Assembly: GCA_028875335.1 (NCBI GenBank)
Contig: JAPPEF010000396.1
Span: 1 to 19,947, forward strand
Source: Gemmatimonadota bacterium
GTDB taxonomy: Bacteria; Latescibacterota; UBA2968; UBA8231
Direction of reading: 5' to 3'
Length of the DNA stretch: 19,947 nt
This document shows, one piece after another, positions 8,589-16,042 of the stretch. Position 1 is the stretch's first letter; every line of letters starts with the position of its first letter. Below the pieces are notes generated by a model that searched no databases, was not told where the DNA came from, and worked only from the letters and a program-made list of their open reading frames with translations. The position numbers and the translations under genes were made by a program.

Positions 8589-11570
8589 ATGCTACATACA
8601 AAGTTATTGATGCAGCGTCTGGTCTGTGTGCCTTGGCTGCTGGCTGCTAGCTTGGCGTTGGGGTGGGCCGGGGAGGCTGCGGCGCAGGCGGACTTGAAAC
8701 TGTCGGTGAATCCTGCGAGTGTGCGCGAGGACGCCGGTGAAACCGAGGTCGAGGTGACCGTTCAAGTTGCGGATGATACTGCGGTAGATGCGGATACGTC
8801 TGTACTCTTGAGTGTCTCCACTGAGGGGCTTAATACTCGCTTCCGCATAGAGCTAACCACTCTCAGGATTCCGGCTGGCGAGAAGAAAGCAACGGGGATA
8901 CTCACCTTCACTCCCATCAATGACGATATCATCGACGAAGATCTTCCCATCGATATCAGCGGCAATGCTGGTGGCGATAAAACGGTTGAATCGGCGACAA
9001 TTACGCTAATTGACGATGACAAGGATAGCCAAAACATCGATCTGTCGGTGGATATTGCCGAGCTAACTAGGTTCGACGACGCGACCGACATCACGGTGAC
9101 GGCCACCTTGGATGGCAAGGTTCTAAACGAGGATACGAGCTTTTCCTTGGTCATTGGCAATCATCCCAACTTGACGAGCGACCCCAACACCGATACGGAT
9201 GACGATGGCGATATGGACGAGGCCGATGCGACCAAGGACAATCGCGAGGCACTGCGCGATGTGGACTACACGGTGACGCTGGCGACGCTGACGATTTCGC
9301 GAAGGTCGGTGTCGGGGACGGCGACGATTACCATCACCCCCAAGAAGCAGTTGCCTGGTACGATCCGGATAGAGTCTCCTGATAAGGATACGGACGCGGC
9401 GGGGATACAGATTGCAGATGATGGGCTAACGCTTAATCCCGTGGATATAGCACTAAAGAAGGAGGTCGCAGCCACGGCCGATGCCATTACGCTCAGTCAG
9501 GAGAGGGTTCGCGAGGACGCGGGTGAGACGACGATTGAGCTGACCGTCACCTTGACGGAGGCCTTGGTCGGGGACGAGACGGTGAATCTCTCGGTTTTGC
9601 CAGCCGGTGCTGTTTTGCCGTCTGGTGATACGGTGACGGAGACTCCGCTACGCGATGTGCATTACAAGCTGATCTTTGGTGAGTCGCTCACCATTCCGGC
9701 TGGTGCTACCGAGGGGACGACGACGTTTACCATCACTCCCAAGAACGACACTGATGCAGCTCAGCGCGGGACGATCTATATACAGATTAGGGTCGGCGAC
9801 GTATTGGCGACTAGAACGATAGTGCTTGTTGACGATGACTCGAACAGCATGAATATCTGGCTGACGGCGGCTCCGGCTGCGATAAGCGAAGGGGCCGGTA
9901 CGACCGATGTTATCGTGACCGGAACGTTGGACGGGAAGGTGTTCGACAGTGATGTGGTCATGCTCTTGACCATTGATGCAGATATTAATGGCGACGGCGT
10001 GGTGAATGACGACGATGAGGCGGCGATGCGCGATGTAGACTACTCGGCAACCGTGCGTTCGCTGACGATTCCGGCCGATGCGGCGTCGGGGACGACGACG
10101 TTCACCATTACCCCGACTGACGACAAGACTGTGGAGGCCGACGAGACCATCAGGCTGACTGTGCCGGATGCCAACAATCAAATTACTGCCCAATATGCTG
10201 ACGAGGAGGATGTCACGCTGACGGTCAGCACGGTGGACATCACGCTGCAAGACACCGGCGTGGGTGGTGCGCCTTCCTTTGCTACGGACGCTGCTATCGC
10301 CGACCAGACGTACGCAATTGGTACGGCGATTGCCGACTTGGTACTGCCGGAGGCATCAGATGGCGACGCGCCGCTTATATATAGCGTTTCAGCTTTACCA
10401 GCGGGCTTGGAGTTTGACGCGGCCACGCGGACGCTTGCGGGTACACCTACTGCAGCGACCGACGGTGCGCTTGCCGTCACCTACACGGTGACAGACAGCG
10501 GCGACGACACGGCCACGCTGATTTTCTCTATCACGGTCAATTCTGCTCTAGCAGCTGAGGTTGCGGCTGCTGGACTGACGGCGGTGCCGGCAGCGATCCG
10601 CGAGGACGCTGCGGCGACGGCAGTCTCACTGACGTTTACTTTGGAGGCCGCCTCAACGGCTGACGAGAGCGTGCGGTTCGTTATCGTGGCTCCAAGTGAG
10701 GGGACGGAGGCGGTGCGAGATGTGGACTACACGGTGGTACTGGAGGCGCTTATCACCATTCCGGCCGGTACCACCGAGGGGACGGCGACGCTGACTATCA
10801 CTCCGATCAACGATGATGCTGAAGAGGGCCTAAAGGCTTTGGGCGTGCAGGCTACGCTGGTATCAACCGGCGCGGCCCTATCGACGGACATCACGATCAG
10901 AGACGACGAAACGCCGAGTACGGCTATCGAACTGTCGGCAGATCCGAGCACGTTGGATGAGAATGCCGGTTTGATCACTATTACGGTGACCGCCACGTTG
11001 GACGGCAAGGCGTTGGATGAGGACGCGACCGTGAGAGTGACCATTGATAACGAATCCACGGCGCAGCGCGATTTGGACTACTCCGCGCTATTTACTCCTG
11101 TGATTGAGATTCCGGCTGGGTCGATAACGGGGACGATGGATTTTTCTATCCTCCCTGTCGCCGACAATGAGGAGGAGGGCGACGAGGTCATCAGGCTGAT
11201 CGGGACGATTGACGGGCTGGAGGGCGACGATGTAGAGATCACGATAAGCGACCCCGGAGCGGCGAAGGCAGTGGTTCAGACGCGGCCGGAAGCGTTCTCC
11301 TTGGCGGACAACTTCCCCAACCCGTTCAACCCGGCCACGACGATCCAGTATGCGTTGCCGCAGGCGGCGGATGTGGAGTTGACCGTGTATAACGTGGTTG
11401 GTCAGCCGGTGCGGAGGCTGGTTGCCGAGCATCAGAGCGCGGGTCGCTACGCAGTGGAGTGGGACGCGACCAACGACAGGGGGCACAGCTTGTCGTCGGG
11501 GATGTATTTCTACCGCTTGCAGGCGGGCGGCGAGTTCCGCGAAGTCAAGAAGATGCTGCTGCTGAAGTAG
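8589..11570 (+). CDS. Secreted Calx-beta-like/He_PIG repeat protein with type-A C-terminal sorting module (paralogue 2)
   Basis: A 993-aa exported protein. ATG at 8589 is chosen because a GGGGAG ribosome site (8575-8580) precedes it and the signal peptide (MLHTKLLMQRL, VPWLLAASLALGW, ending AAAQ) starts there. An upstream in-frame ATG at 8526 would add 21 residues encoded inside the terminator hairpin. Six diverged Calx-beta-like repeats are colinear with the core of paralogue 1: four before and two after a single He_PIG domain (about 558-655). Repeats two and four carry acidic calcium-loop-like inserts, DTDDDGDMDEAD (near 200) and DINGDGVVNDDDEA (near 465). The last 97 residues are the PNPFNPATTI sorting module. 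It lacks the canonical N-terminal repeats, the second and third He_PIG domains and the LFDLFG linker. It is the shortest of the three. Function is inferred to be cell-surface; no catalytic motif is seen. Confidence 0.85.
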   Translation: MLHTKLLMQRLVCVPWLLAASLALGWAGEAAAQADLKLSVNPASVREDAGETEVEVTVQVADDTAVDADTSVLLSVSTEGLNTRFRIELTTLRIPAGEKKATGILTFTPINDDIIDEDLPIDISGNAGGDKTVESATITLIDDDKDSQNIDLSVDIAELTRFDDATDITVTATLDGKVLNEDTSFSLVIGNHPNLTSDPNTDTDDDGDMDEADATKDNREALRDVDYTVTLATLTISRRSVSGTATITITPKKQLPGTIRIESPDKDTDAAGIQIADDGLTLNPVDIALKKEVAATADAITLSQERVREDAGETTIELTVTLTEALVGDETVNLSVLPAGAVLPSGDTVTETPLRDVHYKLIFGESLTIPAGATEGTTTFTITPKNDTDAAQRGTIYIQIRVGDVLATRTIVLVDDDSNSMNIWLTAAPAAISEGAGTTDVIVTGTLDGKVFDSDVVMLLTIDADINGDGVVNDDDEAAMRDVDYSATVRSLTIPADAASGTTTFTITPTDDKTVEADETIRLTVPDANNQITAQYADEEDVTLTVSTVDITLQDTGVGGAPSFATDAAIADQTYAIGTAIADLVLPEASDGDAPLIYSVSALPAGLEFDAATRTLAGTPTAATDGALAVTYTVTDSGDDTATLIFSITVNSALAAEVAAAGLTAVPAAIREDAAATAVSLTFTLEAASTADESVRFVIVAPSEGTEAVRDVDYTVVLEALITIPAGTTEGTATLTITPINDDAEEGLKALGVQATLVSTGAALSTDITIRDDETPSTAIELSADPSTLDENAGLITITVTATLDGKALDEDATVRVTIDNESTAQRDLDYSALFTPVIEIPAGSITGTMDFSILPVADNEEEGDEVIRLIGTIDGLEGDDVEITISDPGAAKAVVQTRPEAFSLADNFPNPFNPATTIQYALPQAADVELTVYNVVGQPVRRLVAEHQSAGRYAVEWDATNDRGHSLSSGMYFYRLQAGGEFREVKKMLLLK
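11277..11570 (+). repeat. Repeat, copy 2: 294-nt sorting-module unit
   Basis: Starts at CAGACGCGGCCGGAAGCGTT and ends at the stop codon. The length is exactly that of the copies at 2508-2801, 8186-8479 and 14886-15179. It differs from the 8186 copy at roughly ten positions by eye, mostly silent. Homology to the other copies stops abruptly just upstream, at the Gln-Thr-Arg-Pro junction. Confidence 0.85.
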
Positions 11571-11596
11571 GGGGCGGTTTCAAACCGCCCCCTACT
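11566..11596 (+). terminator. Hairpin terminator overlapping the stop codon of paralogue 2
   Basis: AGTAGGGGGCGGTTT (11566-11580) is the exact reverse complement of AAACCGCCCCCTACT (11582-11596). In practice this makes a stem of about 13 bp and a 5-nt loop. The TAG stop (11568-11570) lies inside the left arm. A pyrimidine-rich run with two TTTT stretches follows at 11601-11613, as in an intrinsic terminator. The core is identical to the hairpin at 15176-15204. Confidence 0.8.
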
Positions 11597-11741
11597 GGAC
11601 TTTTCTTTTCTTCTCTGCGTCAGTTGGGCAGGGCAGTAGCATATATTTCGTTTATCCTGCATTTTTAAATAGTTTCTTCCGTCAAGGTTAGAATATGCCG
11701 TTTCTAATCCAGGTCTCATATTTTCTTTAGGAGGTTGTGTT

Positions 11742-14700
11742 GTGATACGCACGAAATTATTCACGCGGTGTTTGGCCGATGTGCCTTGGCTCTTGGCCGC
11801 CGGTTTGGTGTTGGGATGGACTCCCGTGGCGGCGGCGGAAATTCGGCTATCTGTGGACAGGGAGAGGGTGCACGAGGAAGCCGGTAGGACCGAAATCACA
11901 GTGACAGCCAAAAATTACGACGATTCTGATGAATTAGCTAATGTGCTTAATGATATCTATGTGAACTTGACACCAAGCACGGCTGGTCTCAACAGTCGCT
12001 TCAATATAAATCTACCCACTCTTATTATTCGGCAGGGCCAGAGTCGGGCATCGGGGACGATCATCTTCATCCCCATTGATGATGACCTCAAAGGAGACGA
12101 TGATGTAGACGACGGAATCGCTGATGATCTTAACATCACGATTTCTGGCTCTGCCGGTGCTACTCCGGTCCTTTCGACGTCTATTACGCTGATTGACGAC
12201 GACAAGGCGAGTCAGAATATCCGCCTCACGTTTTCTCCGGCCACGCTAAACAAGAGGGCTGGTCCAACCGAAATCGTCGTGACAGCAGAATTGGATGGAA
12301 AGGCGATGACCAGCGATGTGTCTTTTCAATTGCGTATTGATGAGGCCAGTTCTAGTGCGAGGCGCGATACGGATTACTCTGCGACGCTAGCTACGATAAA
12401 AATTCGCCGGCGCAGGGAGTCGGGCACGGCGACGATTACCATCACTCCCAAGGACCAAGGGACTGGCATTATTACGCTAACGGGTAATGTAGCTGGCATG
12501 AATGTTATTGCCGGACAAATCAGAATAACGACCGCTAGCCTTGGTGTTACAAGCCTGACTGCGACTCCTGCCTCGGTCCGCGAGAATGCTGGACAGACGA
12601 AAATCGCGCTGACAGTTACCTTGGACCAAGCTTCATTGGTTGACGAGACCGTAACGTTCAGGATTATGTCAGGCTCAGGCTCGGCCGTGCGCGATGTCGA
12701 CTACAGAGCAACACTGCCTCCGAGTAGTGAGATCACCATTTCGGCTGGCAATACCAGGGGGACGGCGACTCTCACGTTCACTCCATTGGATAATGAAGAG
12801 GAGGATGGCGATAGATCCTTGAGCGTGCAGGCCATCGCATCAGGTGGTTCGGCGCAGACGGTCATCACGATCCTCGACGACGAAACGCTTAGTCAGTCCA
12901 TTGAGCTGTCAGTGAATCCTACTGAGATAAGAGAGGACGCCGGGGCGGTTGAGGTTACGATCACTGCAACTTTAACAGGTAAGGTATTGGACGAAGACGT
13001 GATCCTGCTCTTCCAGACCGATGCTAGTACGGCGATACGCGATGTGGACTATGTGCACCCTCGCATCTCCCTGACGATTCCAGCCGGCCAGACACAGGGC
13101 TCGGGGACGGTCACTATCACCCCAATTGACGACGGGGCGGAGGAACCCAATGAGACGATCATCTTGAGGGTTACGAGCAATCCCCAAAACGAATATGGTG
13201 ATCCTATCGTGGTCGACACCGCGACGATAACGCTGAAAGATACTGGCAAGCGCGTGGAGCTGCCGGTAGGCGATACAATACCTACCTTTGCAGGTGCCGC
13301 CGCCGATCTGTCGGCCACGGTTGGCACGGCGATTACTCCTGTCGTGCTGCCGGCAGCTACGGGCGATGGCATCCTGACGTACAGCGTCTCGACCCTACCG
13401 GCAGGCTTGACGTTTGACGCGGCCACGCGGACGCTTGCGGGTATGCCGACGGCCGCGACCGATGGCGCAATCACCGTCATCTACACGGTGCTCGATGGCG
13501 ACGCGAAAAACCCCGAAAGCGCGGCGCTAGGCTTCACTATCGAGGTTGCTCCTAAACCTCCGCTCGCGATTTCGGTGTCAAATCATTCGTCCATCCGCGA
13601 GGACGCTGGGCCGACGGAAATCACCCTGATAGCTACCTTGGCGGAAGCCGCATCGGCTGATGAGACCGCGCAGTTCGATCTTGTGTCTCCAAGCGCGGGC
13701 ACGCCGGCCGTGCGCGATGTCGATTACGAGGTACGCCTACCTAGTGATAAGGCCATCACCATTCCCGCTGGCGAGACCGAAGGGACGAGGACGATTACTC
13801 TCAACCCCCTTGACAACGATAAGATGGATGGCCCTAGGTCCTTGAGTGTGCGGGTAACTGCATTAGGTGACTCAGCGCAGACGGACATCACGATCACCGA
13901 CGACGAAACGCCGAGTACGTCCATCGTGCTATCAGTGAAGCCGTACACGATAAACGAGCAAGACGGCAGGACCTCTGTTGAGGTGACCGCCACGTTGGAC
14001 GGTCAGGCATTGACAGAGGATACAACCGTGACCCTGTCCGTTGACTATAATGGGTCAACAGCGACGAGCGGTGCGGACTACGCCGCGTCGTTCAATCCCG
14101 ATGCATCGCTTGTGATTCTATCCGGCTCGATAACGGGGTCGAGGCAGTTTGTTGTCGTCCCCGTTGCCGATACTTTAGCAGAGGGCAACGAGACCATTAG
14201 GTTGATCGGTGTGGCTGACGGGCTGGAAGGGGACGGAGTAGAGATCACGCTGAGCGATCCAGCAGCGGAGCCAACGGTGTCGGCCGAGCCGGATTCGTCG
14301 GATTCGTCGGATTCGTCCTTTCGCTTTGCCGCCGCGGTCGCGAATCAAGAGTACACGGTTGACGTGGCAATTCCCCCGCTCGTGCTGCCGACAGCTATGG
14401 GCGGCACTGGCGAGCTAAGGTACAGTGTCTCGGGCTTGCCAGCGGGACTGACGTTTGACGCGGGCACGCGGACGATTTCGGGCACGCCTACGGCAAAGAC
14501 CGATGGCGCAGTCACCGTCACCTACACGGTGATTGACGAAGCCGAAAACACCATCGCAGTGACCTTTTCTATCACGGTCAAGGAGGAGCTAACTTTTGGC
14601 GATCTTTTCGACCTTTTCGGCGCTAGTAAGGTCGTGCCGACGGCCTCGCACGACTTGGCTGAAATTCGCGAGTTCGTCGTTGGTCAGCGCGTAGAGGGCC

Positions 14701-15179
14701 TCGTGCTGCCGGCAGCATCGGGCGGCACCGCACCGCTGACATACAGCCTGTCGCCGGCCCTGCCAGCGGGCTTGACGTTTGATGCGGCTACGCGAACCAT
14801 TGCGGGCACGCCGAGGGCCGCAGCCGAAACCGCCTATACGTACACGGTTACAGACGCCAACGGAGCGACCGCGTCGCTGTCGTTGCAGACGCGGCCGACG
14901 GCCTTTTCCTTGGCGGACAACTTCCCCAACCCGTTCAACCCGGCCACGACGATCCAGTATGCGTTGCCGCAGGCGGCGGATGTGGAGTTGACCGTGTATA
15001 ACGTGGTTGGTCAGCCGGTGCGGAGGCTGGTTGCCGAGCATCAGAGCGCGGGTCGCTACGCCGTGGAGTGGGATGCGACCAACGACAGCGGGCACAGCTT
15101 GTCGTCGGGGATGTATTTCTACCGCTTGCAGGCGGGTGAAGAGTTCCGCGAAGTCAAGAAGATGTTGCTGCTCAGGTAG
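11742..15179 (+). CDS. Secreted Calx-beta-like/He_PIG repeat protein with type-A C-terminal sorting module (paralogue 3)
   Basis: A 1145-aa exported protein starting at a GTG. AGGAGG (11729-11734) lies 7 nt upstream and fixes the start. The signal peptide has the shared VPWLLAAGLVLGW motif and ends VAAAE. Four diverged Calx-beta-like repeats (about 33-505), a He_PIG domain (about 512-605) and two more repeats (about 606-845) match the core of the other two proteins. An acidic stretch DDDLKGDDDVDDGIADD lies near 113-129. A DSSDSSDSS linker leads to a second He_PIG domain (about 860-948), the GDLFDLFG segment, a third He_PIG domain (about 985-1054) and the 97-residue PNPFNPATTI module. Repeat four lacks the calcium-loop-like insert of its counterparts. 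The 3' part is almost identical to paralogue 1, unlike the rest. Likely surface-exposed; ligand unknown. Confidence 0.85.
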   Translation: MIRTKLFTRCLADVPWLLAAGLVLGWTPVAAAEIRLSVDRERVHEEAGRTEITVTAKNYDDSDELANVLNDIYVNLTPSTAGLNSRFNINLPTLIIRQGQSRASGTIIFIPIDDDLKGDDDVDDGIADDLNITISGSAGATPVLSTSITLIDDDKASQNIRLTFSPATLNKRAGPTEIVVTAELDGKAMTSDVSFQLRIDEASSSARRDTDYSATLATIKIRRRRESGTATITITPKDQGTGIITLTGNVAGMNVIAGQIRITTASLGVTSLTATPASVRENAGQTKIALTVTLDQASLVDETVTFRIMSGSGSAVRDVDYRATLPPSSEITISAGNTRGTATLTFTPLDNEEEDGDRSLSVQAIASGGSAQTVITILDDETLSQSIELSVNPTEIREDAGAVEVTITATLTGKVLDEDVILLFQTDASTAIRDVDYVHPRISLTIPAGQTQGSGTVTITPIDDGAEEPNETIILRVTSNPQNEYGDPIVVDTATITLKDTGKRVELPVGDTIPTFAGAAADLSATVGTAITPVVLPAATGDGILTYSVSTLPAGLTFDAATRTLAGMPTAATDGAITVIYTVLDGDAKNPESAALGFTIEVAPKPPLAISVSNHSSIREDAGPTEITLIATLAEAASADETAQFDLVSPSAGTPAVRDVDYEVRLPSDKAITIPAGETEGTRTITLNPLDNDKMDGPRSLSVRVTALGDSAQTDITITDDETPSTSIVLSVKPYTINEQDGRTSVEVTATLDGQALTEDTTVTLSVDYNGSTATSGADYAASFNPDASLVILSGSITGSRQFVVVPVADTLAEGNETIRLIGVADGLEGDGVEITLSDPAAEPTVSAEPDSSDSSDSSFRFAAAVANQEYTVDVAIPPLVLPTAMGGTGELRYSVSGLPAGLTFDAGTRTISGTPTAKTDGAVTVTYTVIDEAENTIAVTFSITVKEELTFGDLFDLFGASKVVPTASHDLAEIREFVVGQRVEGLVLPAASGGTAPLTYSLSPALPAGLTFDAATRTIAGTPRAAAETAYTYTVTDANGATASLSLQTRPTAFSLADNFPNPFNPATTIQYALPQAADVELTVYNVVGQPVRRLVAEHQSAGRYAVEWDATNDSGHSLSSGMYFYRLQAGEEFREVKKMLLLR
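14598..15179 (+). repeat. Long repeat, copy 3: LFDLFG linker, He_PIG and sorting module
   Basis: Counterpart of 7892-8479, two codons shorter within the SSGK/ASK region and the ASHDGL/ASHDL region. From about 14908 to the end the DNA is almost unchanged from paralogue 1; the visible differences are in the last few codons, ATGTTGCTGCTCAGG here against ATGCTGCTGCTCAAG. Confidence 0.85.
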
Positions 15180-15204
15180 GGGGCGGTTTCAAACCGCCCC
15201 CTAC
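15176..15204 (+). terminator. Hairpin terminator overlapping the stop codon of paralogue 3
   Basis: GTAGGGGGCGGTTT (15176-15189) and AAACCGCCCCCTAC (15191-15204) form a perfect inverted repeat whose left arm includes the TAG stop. The hairpin sequence is the same as at 11566-11596. No good T-tract follows on the plus strand (ATAATTTAAT further on), so it may be a less efficient terminator or a dispersed palindrome. It lies in the convergent spacer and could act in both directions. Confidence 0.65.
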
Positions 15205-15255
15205 GGGCCATAATTTAATGAACTGATGTTACGCATCTGCACCGAACCGGTTGAT

Positions 15256-15280
15256 GTAGGGGCGTCCCTTGTGGACGCCC
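15256..15280. repeat. Palindromic element in the convergent spacer (REP-like or bidirectional terminator)
   Basis: GGGCGTCC (15260-15267) and GGACGCCC (15273-15280) form an 8-bp stem with loop CTTGT, within GTAGGGGCGTCCCTTGTGG. It lies between the ends of the last surface-protein gene and the ABC ATPase gene. It shares the GTAGGGG-type opening with the hairpin at 15176. Its form suggests a dispersed intergenic palindrome, but only one clear copy is in the window. Confidence 0.45.
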
Positions 15281-15332
15281 ATGCGACACCGCGTATGCAG
15301 CCAGCGGAATCCGACGAGCGCGACTGCACCTT

Positions 15333-16040
15333 TTACGTTTCCTCGACGGCAAAGTAGTGCTCCAATTCTCGCAGCGTATCCGGGGCCGTGCTGATATCGC
15401 GCACGATGATGCCGCGCTCAATGACGGCAATCCGGCGGCAGACCTCGGTGATGTGGTTGAGATCGTGGCTGGAGATGACGAGCGTCGTATCGGTGGTTTG
15501 GTCGAGGGTTTTCAGCATGTCCTTGAGGCGGATTTGGCTCGTCGGATCGAGATTGGCAAAGGGTTCGTCCAGTACCAGCAGCCGCGGCTCGACCATCAAG
15601 GCAGCGACAAGCCCCACCTTTTTCTTGTTGCCCTCCGATAAATTGCGGATATACTCGCTCCCGTCGAGTGGTTGATCGCCGAAAAAGGGGCGGTGATGGT
15701 CCCATTTTTCCTCTATCTGGTCTGGACTCATGCCGTACAGGCTGCCGACGAAGTGGATGTATTCCATGGGCGCTAGATAGTCGATTAGGAAGGCAGGGCT
15801 GAGGTAGGATCCTGTATAGCCCTTCCAAGCGTCGTCTTGGGATACGTCCTGCCCGTTGAGCAGTACCTGGCCCTCGCTTGGGCGGATCAGATCGAGGACG
15901 AGGCGCAAAAAGGTGGTCTTGCCAGCGCCGTTATTGCCCACCAATCCGAAGCTAGCACCGCTGTCGATATCGAGTTCGGGCAGGTCGAGGACCGTCGCCA
16001 AGCCGTAGCGCTTTTGCAAATTTTGGGCCTGTAGGTGCAT
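15333..16040 (-). CDS. ABC transporter ATP-binding protein, partner of the DUF5687-like permease
   Basis: A 235-aa cytoplasmic ATPase subunit. Walker A is GNNGAGKT (35-42), the signature is a variant LSEGNKKK (134-141), Walker B is LLVLDEP (154-160), the D-loop is NLD (163-165) and the switch histidine is in SSHD (190-193). The Q-loop glutamine is not evident: the region reads TGSYLSPAFLIDYL (76-89), a form I associate with ATPases that partner DUF5687 permeases. The ATG at 16040 begins 2 nt after the permease stop, with a GGGGGAG ribosome site inside the permease end (16051-16057), so translation is probably coupled. Stop is TAA. It should energise export or another membrane process with the permease next door; the substrate is unknown. 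Confidence 0.9.
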   Translation of the reverse strand: MHLQAQNLQKRYGLATVLDLPELDIDSGASFGLVGNNGAGKTTFLRLVLDLIRPSEGQVLLNGQDVSQDDAWKGYTGSYLSPAFLIDYLAPMEYIHFVGSLYGMSPDQIEEKWDHHRPFFGDQPLDGSEYIRNLSEGNKKKVGLVAALMVEPRLLVLDEPFANLDPTSQIRLKDMLKTLDQTTDTTLVISSHDLNHITEVCRRIAVIERGIIVRDISTAPDTLRELEHYFAVEET

Positions 16041-16042
16041 GT

